DNA of 15,509 bases from an uncultured Lachnospiraceae bacterium (GTDB taxonomy: Bacteria > Bacillota_A > Clostridia > Lachnospirales > Lachnospiraceae), in the NCBI GenBank assembly GCA_910587905.1, contig CAJUOF010000088.1, positions 1 through 15,509 on the forward strand, written 5' to 3'. The position numbers were made by a program, and so were the translations under genes. How positions within the stretch are numbered: position 1 is the stretch's first letter; each line of letters opens with the position of its first letter. Positions 1 to 7,465 of this stretch are shown here, one piece after another. The notes beneath the pieces are model-generated. The model had not been told where the DNA came from. It ran no database searches and saw only the letters and a program-made list of their open reading frames with translations.

Positions 1-648
1 CAGCCGAAGTCCTGCCATGGCATACGTCTTTGTCATGGATTTAAGAAGGAGTAACTGTTTAGACCCAAGAAACGGCTCCGCCGACACTTCCGCTTTTCTC
101 CCGGTCAGTTCCATAAAGGATTCATCCAGAAACAACACACATCCTGCTCTTTGGCACTGTTCCAGAACCTCGGCAATAAAATCCTGCTCCAGGAGAAGTC
201 CTGTCGGATTGTTGGGATTGCAGATCACGACCAGGTCAAGCTCCGGCGTGATCCTCCCCAAAAAATCCTCTCCCGGAAAAAAGCCGTCCTCCTCCCTCAA
301 CAGATCATACCGGCATTCACAGCCATGGGCCAAAAGTGCTTCCTCATACTCGGCATAAGTGGGGGCAAGAAGCAGCGCCCGCTTTGGTCTGAGAGCCGCA
401 GCCATGAGAAAAATCAGCTCCGTCGCCCCGTTTCCGAAGATCACCTGATCCGCTCCGATTCCCAGAGAGCCTCCGATCCGCTCCCGAAGCCTCACGCAGT
501 CCGGCTCCGGGTAGTGCTCTGCCCGCCAAACGCCGGAAATAGCCGCCTGTCTCACCGGCTCCGGCATGCCGAGCGGATTTAAATTTGCAGAAAAATCCAA
601 CACATTCTGATATTGATAGATATTGCCCCCATGGGTATGCCTTACCAT
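1..648 (-). CDS. cobD: CobD: L-threonine-O-3-phosphate decarboxylase (PLP), 3' end cut by window edge
   Basis: A fold-type I PLP enzyme expected to decarboxylate threonine phosphate to (R)-1-amino-2-propanol phosphate, the linker that CbiB attaches to the corrin. The first 216 codons are present and the frame is open to the left edge. Visible motifs: HGGN at residues 6-9, DFSANLNPLG at 18-27, YPEPD at 46-50, GNGATELI at 72-79, NPNNPTG at 144-150 and LDES at 174-177. SMTKTYAMAGLRL at 204-216 holds the likely PLP lysine K207. The ATG at 648 is chosen because AGGAG (656-660) precedes it by 7 nt and the protein starts as the family does. It lies 55 nt downstream of the ferredoxin-nitroreductase and is probably in the same operon. 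Histidinol-phosphate aminotransferase is the main alternative, but the N-terminal HGGN/DFSANLNP pattern and the B12 context favour CobD. Confidence 0.93.
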   Translation of the reverse strand, partial: MVRHTHGGNIYQYQNVLDFSANLNPLGMPEPVRQAAISGVWRAEHYPEPDCVRLRERIGGSLGIGADQVIFGNGATELIFLMAAALRPKRALLLAPTYAEYEEALLAHGCECRYDLLREEDGFFPGEDFLGRITPELDLVVICNPNNPTGLLLEQDFIAEVLEQCQRAGCVLFLDESFMELTGRKAEVSAEPFLGSKQLLLLKSMTKTYAMAGLRL

Positions 649-703
649 TGTCACTCTCCTGTGCTTTTTGTGTCTCTCTTATTTCCGAATCCCTCTTGTT
701 TTC

Positions 704-1492
704 CTAAAGCAATCTCACATTTGCTGCACGACGGGGAGCGGTTCTCCTGTAAGTGACTTCCGGAAATCCCACCAGCATGCAGGCCGCAACAGGCTTCCCG
801 CTCAGACCGAACCATTCCTTGAGTTCCGTATTCCGGTCGGAAATCCGAGCCAGAAAACCGTTATACAAAACGCCCATTCCCTCCGCCACAGCCATCAGTT
901 CCATATTCTGGGCCGCCATTCCTGCATCCCATCCTCTCTCTGAGAAAATATAGATCACCGCAGGAGCGTTGCGGAACAGATAATCGTCCGCAGGATCCTT
1001 CTTCCGCCGCTCATTGAATTCGGCATAGGGGAGCAGGTTCTGGTCCATCCCCCCTGGAACTGCCGTGATTCTGTCAATATGGTTCCAGACCAGCTCCTTC
1101 AGCCTGGACAGATTTTTCTGTACGATGACAAAATGGCAGTCCTGCAGATTTTTTGCCGTGGCGGCATACCTTCCCGCCTGCACGAGCTTCTCCAGCTTTT
1201 CCGGGCTGACCGTCTCTTTCGTATATTTGCGGATACTCCGCCTGAATTTCATGGTCCGCAAAAGTGTCTCCGCAGAAAGATTCATCTCCCCCACAGGCCA
1301 TTCTTCCACGTCGGCCATGTCATATTCCGGTATACTGACCGCATTCACCGGACAGACCGCCACACAATGCCCGCATTGGAGGCAAGGTTCCTTCACAACA
1401 GCCCTTTTATCTGTGATTTCAATTTTTTTGCCCAGACAATCTGCCGCACATGCCCCGCAGCCGACACAAATTTCCAGATTGATTTTTACCAT
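704..1492 (-). CDS. 2[4Fe-4S] ferredoxin-nitroreductase fusion protein
   Basis: A 262-aa protein with an N-terminal bacterial-type ferredoxin module and a C-terminal FMN nitroreductase fold. The first cluster motif is CVGCGACAADC (Cys 9, 12, 15, 19) and the second is CLQCGHCVAVCP (Cys 37, 40, 43, 47). The nitroreductase part starts near RRSIRKY (84-90) and runs to the C terminus, with a typical late GMGVLYNGF segment (205-213). The ATG at 1492 is used because GGAGGAAGGA sits just upstream and the protein then opens as a ferredoxin; a longer frame to 1519 adds only MISRREEGK. No signal peptide or membrane segment is seen, so it should be cytoplasmic. The substrate is unknown. Such fusions are common in anaerobes and are usually annotated only as nitroreductases. 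It lies between cbiB and cobD, so a corrinoid redox role is possible but unproven. It is not obviously BluB, which lacks a ferredoxin domain and needs oxygen. Confidence 0.9.
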   Translation of the reverse strand: MVKINLEICVGCGACAADCLGKKIEITDKRAVVKEPCLQCGHCVAVCPVNAVSIPEYDMADVEEWPVGEMNLSAETLLRTMKFRRSIRKYTKETVSPEKLEKLVQAGRYAATAKNLQDCHFVIVQKNLSRLKELVWNHIDRITAVPGGMDQNLLPYAEFNERRKKDPADDYLFRNAPAVIYIFSERGWDAGMAAQNMELMAVAEGMGVLYNGFLARISDRNTELKEWFGLSGKPVAACMLVGFPEVTYRRTAPRRAANVRLL

Positions 1493-1531
1493 TTTTCCTT
1501 CCTCCCGCCTTGATATCATAAACGATTCCAG

Positions 1532-2506
1532 TCAAACAAACCATACTCCGTAAATCAGGACTGACAGCCCTCCGAACAGGAGCAGACCCAAAACTGCCGT
1601 CCCGTACATGAGCCGATTGGCCAGCCGAATGTCCTGCGGAACCACCGGCCGTTTTGCCTCCCCAATGGTCTTCTTCCTGTGCAGAACTCCGAAATACCAG
1701 GCGTCCCCCGCAAGCTCCACCCCCAAGGCTCCGGCACAGACAGATTCCGTCTGGGCAGAATTAGGGCTCGCGTGGTTTTTCCGGTCCCTCCGGTAAATCC
1801 GAAGGGCACCTCTCCCGTCCATCCCCAAAAGTCCGCTGGCGGCGATCATGAGCCAGGCCGAAAGCCGGGCCGGAATGAAATTGCAGACATCGTCCAGCCG
1901 GGCCGCCGCCCGGCCAAAATACAGATACCGTTCATTTTTATAGCCGACCATGGAATCCATGGTGTTGACCGCCTTATAAAAAAACCCGAAAGCCGGGCCG
2001 CCGGCCATCATGAAAAACAGGGGCGCCAGCACACCGTCGGAGGCATTCTCCGCCACCGTCTCCACCGCCGCCTTGGAGATTCCTTCCTCCGAAAGCCTGT
2101 CCACATCCCGGCCCACGATCATGGAGACCGCTTTCCTGGCCCCGGCAAGATCAGACGCCTCCAGCTTATGGCAGACCTTCATGCTCTCCGCCTTCAGAGA
2201 TTTCGCCGCTAAAAGCTGGTAGCACATAAGGCTTCCCACTGTCAGGCACAGATGCGGATGGACCCACCCCGCAAGCAGCAAAAGCCCCACAGGAACGCCG
2301 GCCGAAACAGCCGTCACCAGGATCACCAAAAGCACACCGCCAAAAAGCTCCCCGCCTTTCGTCTTCGGGACGCACGCCCGGATTTTCCGCTCCAGGCAGG
2401 AAATCAAAGCCCCGATCAGCCGGACCGGGTGGGGAAGCCAGTGAGGGTCGCCGAACAAAAGATCCAGCAAAAAGCCGATTCCGGCCATCAAAGTCAACTG
2501 ATTCAT
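1532..2506 (-). CDS. cbiB: CbiB: adenosylcobinamide-phosphate synthase
   Basis: A 324-aa integral membrane protein of the CbiB/CobD family, which joins aminopropanol (phosphate) to the f side chain of adenosylcobyric acid. Visible family motifs: LLFGDPHWLPHPVRLIG (16-32), ETVAENASDGVLAPLF (149-164), NTMDSMVGYKNERY (181-194), ARLDDVCNFIPARL (202-215) and DRKNHASPNSAQTE (241-254). Hydrophobic stretches near 55-80, 88-100, 158-176, 215-228 and 302-322 fit several membrane spans. Length is normal for the family. The start at 2506 comes 1 nt after the CobC stop, with AGGAG 11 nt upstream inside the end of cobC, so the two are probably translationally coupled. The name clash is worth noting: CbiB equals CobD of aerobic organisms, whereas the cobD used here is the decarboxylase at the left edge. 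Confidence 0.97.
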   Translation of the reverse strand: MNQLTLMAGIGFLLDLLFGDPHWLPHPVRLIGALISCLERKIRACVPKTKGGELFGGVLLVILVTAVSAGVPVGLLLLAGWVHPHLCLTVGSLMCYQLLAAKSLKAESMKVCHKLEASDLAGARKAVSMIVGRDVDRLSEEGISKAAVETVAENASDGVLAPLFFMMAGGPAFGFFYKAVNTMDSMVGYKNERYLYFGRAAARLDDVCNFIPARLSAWLMIAASGLLGMDGRGALRIYRRDRKNHASPNSAQTESVCAGALGVELAGDAWYFGVLHRKKTIGEAKRPVVPQDIRLANRLMYGTAVLGLLLFGGLSVLIYGVWFV

Positions 2507-2507
2507 G

Positions 2508-3137
2508 TCATGGAATACTCCTGATTTCTGTCAGATTTCGCTTTCCGGCCCGCCAATCCGCCTCCGAAAGATGCGCCTGCCAACCACAGCCATTTTTCGC
2601 CTGCCAATGGTAAAATCCTTCCCTCGGGAGGCCGTAATGCGCCAAAAGTGCCATGATGCTCCCGCCGTGGACCACCAAGGCCACTGGGCCTTTTGCTTCC
2701 CCATCGATCCCGGAAAGAGCCTCTGAGACGATCTCCTCAAAGGCCCGGATGGTCCTCGCCGCAAAATCTGCCTTGGCCTCGCCTCCCGGCGGCGCACTGG
2801 CACCTCCGCTTTCGATCCACTCAATGTAGGCAGGATCCCCCTTCAATTCCTCATAGGTCTTATGTTCAAATGCCCCGAACCGGCACTCATTGAGCCCTTC
2901 CCGCACGGTCAGAGGGCACCTGGGAAACAAAAGCTTTGCCGTCTCCCTTGTCCGCAAAAGGCCGCTCACATAGACCATCCGAGGCCTCTTGAATCCCGCC
3001 CCAGAAAAGCCCCCCTTCCACAGCCCTTCTGTGAGCTCCCGCCTTCCTTCCCCGCTCAAGGGTTCGTCCGTCGAGCCGATATACCGCCCTTCCCCGTTCC
3101 CCTTCGTCCTTCCGTGACGGATCAGATAAATTTCCAT
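2508..3137 (-). CDS. cobC: CobC-like histidine phosphatase (probable alpha-ribazole-5'-phosphate phosphatase)
   Basis: A 209-aa member of the phosphoglycerate-mutase-like histidine phosphatase family. The phosphoacceptor motif is LIRHG (5-9, His8), followed by the RTRETA region (62-67), ECRFGAFE (84-91) and the second catalytic histidine in VVHGGSI (155-161). In cobalamin clusters this family removes the phosphate from alpha-ribazole phosphate or from cobalamin phosphate in nucleotide-loop assembly; context rather than sequence sets that substrate. Start choice: the ATG at 3137 gives MEIYLIRHG, as usual in the family. An in-frame GTG at 3155 would add six residues but has no clear ribosome binding site; GGAG at 3148-3151 serves the ATG at a rather long distance. 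A 78-nt gap, the longest downstream of cbiL, separates it from the CobU-like gene. cbiB follows after 1 nt. Confidence 0.88.
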   Translation of the reverse strand: MEIYLIRHGRTKGNGEGRYIGSTDEPLSGEGRRELTEGLWKGGFSGAGFKRPRMVYVSGLLRTRETAKLLFPRCPLTVREGLNECRFGAFEHKTYEELKGDPAYIEWIESGGASAPPGGEAKADFAARTIRAFEEIVSEALSGIDGEAKGPVALVVHGGSIMALLAHYGLPREGFYHWQAKNGCGWQAHLSEADWRAGKRNLTEIRSIP

Positions 3138-3215
3138 TCTCTCATGTCTCTCCACCAGATTCTAGTTTCACATCTTTTCTATGCATCTTAACAATCCTCG
3201 ATCGATTGCTTTCAT

Positions 3216-3560
3216 TTATCCCTTGATCTTCACCGGAATGCCGGCCGTCACCCGGTAGACCTCCTTGGCCCTCCCGGCCAGGTCGCAGAGAATCCTCCCC
3301 GTGGCCTCCCGGCACACTCTTAAGTCCTCGTCCATGGGAATGATTCCGCACCCGACCTCATCCGCCGTGAGGATCATCCCCTCCCGACGGGCAGCCTCCG
3401 AGAAAAGCTCCTCCTCGATCTCTTCCCCGGACCTTCCGGCCCGGAGCGCTGCCCCGATCCGCTCATGGATATTAAACAGCACCCGGTCCCCGTCTCCGTC
3501 TGCCAGCTCAAGGGCCAGCGCTCCCTTTCCCTGATAGGCCCCTCCAACGATCAAAATCAT
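3216..3560 (-). CDS. Short CobU-like protein (cobinamide kinase/guanylyltransferase family)
   Basis: A 114-aa protein, well below the roughly 180-200 aa of CobU. It starts MILIVGGAYQGKG, where GGAYQGKG (6-13) looks like a degenerate P-loop: glycine follows the lysine where Ser/Thr is normal. The second half keeps the segment missing from the larger CobU upstream: DEVGCGIIPMDEDLRVCREA (67-86) matches the CobU pattern NEVGxGIVP, and GIPVKIKG (107-114) matches the CobU C terminus. The middle RxxH region that carries the guanylylated histidine in CobU is absent. It starts 17 nt after cobS with GGAGGAG 7 nt before the ATG, so it is likely translated. Function is not certain; it may be a partner, a salvage variant or a decaying paralogue. 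No frameshift or internal stop is seen. Confidence 0.8.
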   Translation of the reverse strand: MILIVGGAYQGKGALALELADGDGDRVLFNIHERIGAALRAGRSGEEIEEELFSEAARREGMILTADEVGCGIIPMDEDLRVCREATGRILCDLAGRAKEVYRVTAGIPVKIKG

Positions 3561-3577
3561 GGGTCATCTCCTCCATT

Positions 3578-4333
3578 CTACCACAAAGCACCTGAAAGCG
3601 CCACCGCCAGCGCCATAAACAGTTCGCAAAGCTCCAGGAACCATCCGGCCAAATCCCCGGTAATGCCCCCAAACTCCCGGTAAGACTTGTACCGGTAATA
3701 CACAAACATCAGGCATCCAGCCCCCGCCGCCGCTCCTCCCCCAAAGGGAGAAAGAACCACCATCCCGCCGCCGGCAAGAAGCAGGTACAATAGGAGTACC
3801 ACCCGGGTGACCCGCTTTTCCGCCCCGTCCGAAAAAGTGGCCAGCGTCCCGCTCCCCCTGGCGTTTCGGAAAGTCACCACCGATAGGCCGGAAAGTCCCC
3901 TGGAAAACACAAAAGACAGGGCCATAACTCCCATAGATTCTTCCGGGATCCCGCTCCAGATTCCAAGCAGAGCCACCAGATAGACACCGCCGAAAATAAT
4001 GGCAAATGCCCCGGTGTGGGAGTCCTTCAGGATTTCCAGCTTCCTTTCCTTTGTCTGGTGGGAGGAAAGTGCGTCAACCGTGTCCAAAAATCCGTCCATG
4101 TGGATTCCGCCCGTCACCAGGATGGGAATCAGCAAAAGCCCCGCCGCCCGGAAAAGTTCCGGAAAGCCGGCGAGGGCGCAGAGCCGGGAAAAGCCCCAGA
4201 CCCCTCCCCCGATCACCAGACCAATCAGGGGAAAAAAACACATGACGTACTTCATTTTTTCTTTGGACCAGTCCGCCCTCGGCACCGGAATCCTGGAATA
4301 CATGGCAAACGCCAGCAGAAATGAATTGATCAT
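3578..4333 (-). CDS. cobS: CobS: adenosylcobinamide-GDP ribazoletransferase (cobalamin synthase)
   Basis: A 251-aa polytopic membrane enzyme that joins adenosylcobinamide-GDP and alpha-ribazole (phosphate) to form cobalamin (phosphate). Motifs: GGIHMDGFLDTVDAL (75-89), with the acidic residues expected to bind metal, DSHTGAFA (104-111), and GDLAGWFLELCE (226-237). Hydrophobic segments near 30-48, 60-74, 110-127, 136-150, 178-195 and 232-249 fit the multi-span topology. The open frame extends upstream to 4651, but the ATG at 4333 is chosen because it has AAAGGAGGG just upstream, gives the family N terminus MINSFLLAFAMYSRIPVP, and overlaps the cobU stop as ATGA. The upstream extension is simply cobU read in another frame. 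Confidence 0.97.
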   Translation of the reverse strand: MINSFLLAFAMYSRIPVPRADWSKEKMKYVMCFFPLIGLVIGGGVWGFSRLCALAGFPELFRAAGLLLIPILVTGGIHMDGFLDTVDALSSHQTKERKLEILKDSHTGAFAIIFGGVYLVALLGIWSGIPEESMGVMALSFVFSRGLSGLSVVTFRNARGSGTLATFSDGAEKRVTRVVLLLYLLLAGGGMVVLSPFGGGAAAGAGCLMFVYYRYKSYREFGGITGDLAGWFLELCELFMALAVALSGALW

Positions 4334-4914
4334 AAAGGCCCTCCTTTGAGATACAGCGGAATGGAACAGACCACCTCCACAAACACGTCCGACCAGGCAG
4401 AAAGCTCCCGGTTCACCTCCCCAAGAAGTCTCCGATACTGCTCCGTGGAGGCGTCGTAGGAGAGCCCGTCGGAAAAAATCTCCCCAGTCACCACCACCAG
4501 CCGTTTCGCCTGGGAAAGAAGTCCCCGAAGCCCTGCAAAAATCTCCTGCTTTGCCCGCAGGAAATCCTCTTCCCGGAGGACCCCCGCAGGACCTTCCCCT
4601 TCCGTCTGGCATCCTCCGTAAAGTTCGTTGGCCGCCAGGTTGGACATGCATTCCAGAAGGACGGAAGGACGCCTCCCGTCTTCCATCGGAAGGACAAGGT
4701 TTTTCAGGTTCCGATAGCGCTCCACCGTCTCAAAGTCTTTGCCCCGCCTGAGTTCCCGGTGCCTCTGAATCCGCCGCTCCCCTTCCTGGCCGTAAGGCTC
4801 CATGGTAGCCACGTAGATCCGGTTTGCGGGCTCACTCCCGTCCAGCTTGAGAAGCAGATTTTCCGCAAACTCTGATTTCCCGCTTCCGCTTCCCCCCGTC
4901 ACTGTCACAAGCAT
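4330..4914 (-). CDS. cobU: CobU: adenosylcobinamide kinase / adenosylcobinamide-phosphate guanylyltransferase
   Basis: A 194-aa P-loop protein that phosphorylates adenosylcobinamide and then transfers GMP to it. GGSGSGKS (7-14) is an intact P-loop, RIQRHRELR (48-56) contains the candidate guanylylated histidine His52, and LLECMSNLAANEL (86-98) is the expected Walker-B-like strand and helix. The C-terminal SIPLYLKG (184-191) also fits. The usual NEVGxGIVP signature is replaced by GEIFSDGLSYD (144-154), a form I associate with clostridial CobU. It starts 14 nt after cobT and shares an ATGA overlap with cobS. A second, shorter CobU-like gene lies just downstream of cobS and retains the EVGxGIIP signature. 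Confidence 0.95.
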   Translation of the reverse strand: MLVTVTGGSGSGKSEFAENLLLKLDGSEPANRIYVATMEPYGQEGERRIQRHRELRRGKDFETVERYRNLKNLVLPMEDGRRPSVLLECMSNLAANELYGGCQTEGEGPAGVLREEDFLRAKQEIFAGLRGLLSQAKRLVVVTGEIFSDGLSYDASTEQYRRLLGEVNRELSAWSDVFVEVVCSIPLYLKGGPL

Positions 4915-4928
4915 ACACGCCGCTCCCC

Positions 4929-6050
4929 TTATAATGGTTTGTACTGCTCCACCTGAATGTCGTCAAAGGTAGCCATGGAATGATAGGAAACAAAGCCCAT
5001 GTCCAGGACGGAAAGCCCCGCCATGGCACCGGTTCCCTCGCCCAGACACATCTCACAGCAGACCATGGGCTTTACTCCCAGCCGTTCCAGAATCAGCCCC
5101 CCGGCCGGCTCCTTGGACACGTGGGTCGCCAGCATGAAATCCTTCGCCGCCGGAAGGAGCTTTGCCGCCAAAAGTGCCGACACGCTGGAAATAAACCCGT
5201 CGAGGAGCACCGGAATCCGGTAAACAGCGCCGCCCAAAAACACCCCCGCAAGGCCCGCAATGTCAAACCCCCCCACCTTGCACAGCACGTCAAGCGGATC
5301 CTCCCGGTCCGGCTTCCAATCCGAAAGCGCCTTTTTAATAACCCGGATCTTCCGGAGAAGGCCCTCGTCGGAAAGTCCGGCCCCCTTCCCGGTCATTTTT
5401 TCCACCGGCTCGCCGAGAAGGGCCGCCGCCACCGCACTGCTGGTGGTGGTGTTGCCGATCCCCATCTCCCCGGTAGCCAAAATCTCATAGCCCTGGCTCT
5501 TTAGCCGCCCGGCCATCTCCATGCCAACGAGAATCGCCCGCAGAGCCTCCTCCGGACTCATGGCCGGTTCCTTGGAGAAATTTTTCGTCCCGTGAGCCAC
5601 TTTTCTCAAAAGAAGCGTCCTGGGAAAAAGCTCCTCCCTCTCCTCCGGCACACCAGAAATACAGGCCCCCTCTGTCACCATGCCGATGTCCACCGGGAAC
5701 ACATCCACATGGGCCGCTTCCGCCATGACCGTCACCGTGGTAGCTCCCTTTGCCATGTTCTCCGCCACGATGGCCGTCACCTCCATGCCGGTCTGGGTCA
5801 CCCCCTCCGCCACCACACCGTTGTCGGCACACATGGCGATCAGGGCCCGTTTCCCGATCCTCGGCTTCACACTTCCCTGGATCCCGGCAATCTTCGTCAG
5901 GTTCTGCTCCAGAAGTCCCAGACTCTTTAAGGGCTTCGCAATGGAATCCCACCGTTTCTCCGCCTGCTCCATGGCCGTTTTGTCCAGTCCCTTCACCAGG
6001 GCCAGCCTCTCATGAAGCCGTCTCTCAAGCTCTTTTTCCCTGCTCTCCAT
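4929..6050 (-). CDS. cobT: CobT: nicotinate-nucleotide-dimethylbenzimidazole phosphoribosyltransferase
   Basis: A 373-aa enzyme that moves phosphoribose from nicotinate mononucleotide to the lower-ligand base, giving alpha-ribazole phosphate. Signatures: ADNGVVAEGVTQ (75-86), GEMGIGNTTTSSAV (194-207), GGFDIAGLAG (260-269) and LGEGTGA (336-342), in which Glu338 is the likely catalytic base. Length is normal. Three cysteines precede the active-site loop (331, 332, 335). The ATG at 6050 lies 5 nt after the cbiA stop, with GGAGGAG at the end of cbiA as its ribosome binding site. No BluB or bza gene for making dimethylbenzimidazole is in the window, so the true lower ligand cannot be read from here; CobT homologues can accept several bases. 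Confidence 0.97.
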   Translation of the reverse strand: MESREKELERRLHERLALVKGLDKTAMEQAEKRWDSIAKPLKSLGLLEQNLTKIAGIQGSVKPRIGKRALIAMCADNGVVAEGVTQTGMEVTAIVAENMAKGATTVTVMAEAAHVDVFPVDIGMVTEGACISGVPEEREELFPRTLLLRKVAHGTKNFSKEPAMSPEEALRAILVGMEMAGRLKSQGYEILATGEMGIGNTTTSSAVAAALLGEPVEKMTGKGAGLSDEGLLRKIRVIKKALSDWKPDREDPLDVLCKVGGFDIAGLAGVFLGGAVYRIPVLLDGFISSVSALLAAKLLPAAKDFMLATHVSKEPAGGLILERLGVKPMVCCEMCLGEGTGAMAGLSVLDMGFVSYHSMATFDDIQVEQYKPL

Positions 6051-6055
6051 CCTGT

Positions 6056-7465
6056 TTACTCCTCCTTCTTCCCCTCCTGATAGCTTTTACACGCCAAAAG
6101 AAACTGCCTTGCCGCCTCCACATTTCCGTAATAGTAAAAATGGGGAAAACCGGCCAGCAAGTTCCCACAGTTCTTCATACACCGCCAGCTCCGCTTTCCT
6201 GTGGGCTTCTCAGCCAAAAATGCCGTCCCGTTATCCGTGCAGTCCCAATAATGAAACTCATGAGCCGGAAATTTGCTTCCGGCCTTTCCCAAAAGGGATT
6301 CTTCCTCCGCCGTCAAAGTCACATAGCCAAACCGGGAAAGCTTCGGCGTCCGAAAAGCCTTTCCGGGGAAGACATCTGCCATGGGCCACTCCCGGCCCTC
6401 CTCGTCTTCCAACGTCCTGTTCAGATATAGAAACCCACCGCACTCTGCCAGACAGGGAAGCCCGCCCTCGATGACCGACTTCACCGACTCCCGCATGGAA
6501 ACATTTTCCGAGAGCTCCCTCGCACGAAGTTCCGGGTAACCGCCCAGCAGAAGCAGACCGTCCGCCTCTTTTGGAACCTGCCCATCCCCCAGGGGGCTGA
6601 AAAACAGAAGCTCCGCCCCAAGCTCCTCAAGAAGCTCCAAATTTTCTTTGTAGCAAAAATCGAAAGCCTCGTCTCTGGCCACCGCCACCCGGACCTTCCC
6701 GGAAATGGAGGAAAGCGCCGGCTTTCTTCCCCTCACCGAAGGCGCTGATTCGGCCAGGGCAAGCAGGCCGGAGAGTTCAACCGTCTCCTCGAGGATCTTT
6801 GCCAGTTCCAAAAGACGCTTCTTTAGCTCCCTGGTCTCCTCCGGACGTTTGAGTCCCAAATGACGGCTCTCAAAAAGTTCCTCCCCAAGCACCGGCACAT
6901 AGCCATACACATGGATGGGGAGTTCCCTCTCAATAAGCGCTTTCAGCGCCGGATACAGCATGGGCGAAATCTGATTGAGGATCACTCCGCGAATCTGTTT
7001 TTGCTCCTCATAGTCCAAAAAACCTTTGATGAGGGGCACCACGGAACGGCTCATGCCGCGGCAATTGACAATCAACACCACCGGACTCTCTGTCCAGGCG
7101 GCTACCTCCGAAGTGCCGGCCTGCCCTGAAACACCTCCCAGACCGTCAAAATATCCCATGACTCCTTCGATCATGGAAAGTTCTGCCCCTTCTGCCCCCT
7201 TTGCGAGCAGATAGCAGAGAGTCTCCCGATCCGTAAAAAAGCTGTCCAGATTTCCCGACGGCACTCCCAGCACGCTCTCATGAAACATGGGATCAATATA
7301 GTCCGGTCCACATTTAAAAGCCGCCAGCTTAAGGCCCCGCTCCCGAAAAGCTGTGAGAAGGCCGCAGGTGAGCATGGTTTTTCCATTCCCGCTTCCCGTC
7401 GCCGCCAAAAGAAATCTTGGGATCTTCCTGGTCCGGTCCGCTCCGGGAATCCTTCCTTCCGTCAT
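6056..7465 (-). CDS. cbiA: CbiA: cobyrinate a,c-diamide synthase
   Basis: A 469-aa glutamine- and ATP-dependent amidotransferase that converts (cobalt) cobyrinic acid to the a,c-diamide. The N-terminal dethiobiotin-synthetase-like half has the P-loop ATGSGNGKT (22-30), KCGPDYIDP (51-59), EGVMGYFDG (100-108) and YGYVPVLGEE (187-196). The C-terminal class I glutaminase-like half has LLLLGGYPEL (304-313), the nucleophile motif AECGGFLYL (340-348, Cys342) and GFPHFYYYGN (439-448). Both halves look complete. The ATG at 7463-7465 shares one base with the stop of the CbiJ-E-T gene (TGATG), indicating translational coupling. cobT follows after 5 nt. Confidence 0.97.
   Translation of the reverse strand: MTEGRIPGADRTRKIPRFLLAATGSGNGKTMLTCGLLTAFRERGLKLAAFKCGPDYIDPMFHESVLGVPSGNLDSFFTDRETLCYLLAKGAEGAELSMIEGVMGYFDGLGGVSGQAGTSEVAAWTESPVVLIVNCRGMSRSVVPLIKGFLDYEEQKQIRGVILNQISPMLYPALKALIERELPIHVYGYVPVLGEELFESRHLGLKRPEETRELKKRLLELAKILEETVELSGLLALAESAPSVRGRKPALSSISGKVRVAVARDEAFDFCYKENLELLEELGAELLFFSPLGDGQVPKEADGLLLLGGYPELRARELSENVSMRESVKSVIEGGLPCLAECGGFLYLNRTLEDEEGREWPMADVFPGKAFRTPKLSRFGYVTLTAEEESLLGKAGSKFPAHEFHYWDCTDNGTAFLAEKPTGKRSWRCMKNCGNLLAGFPHFYYYGNVEAARQFLLACKSYQEGKKEE

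Noticed and set aside
704..1492. BluB (oxygen-dependent dimethylbenzimidazole synthase)
   Set aside because: The protein is nitroreductase-like, but it has two N-terminal [4Fe-4S] motifs and an anaerobic-pathway context, which do not fit BluB.
3168..3215. Fifteen-codon open frame directly after the CobU-like stop
   Set aside because: Too short, with no ribosome binding site of its own beyond the preceding gene end and no recognisable sequence.
4334..4651. N-terminal extension of the cobS frame
   Set aside because: It overlaps the conserved cobU sequence in another frame, and the ATG at 4333 has a strong ribosome binding site and the CobS family N terminus.
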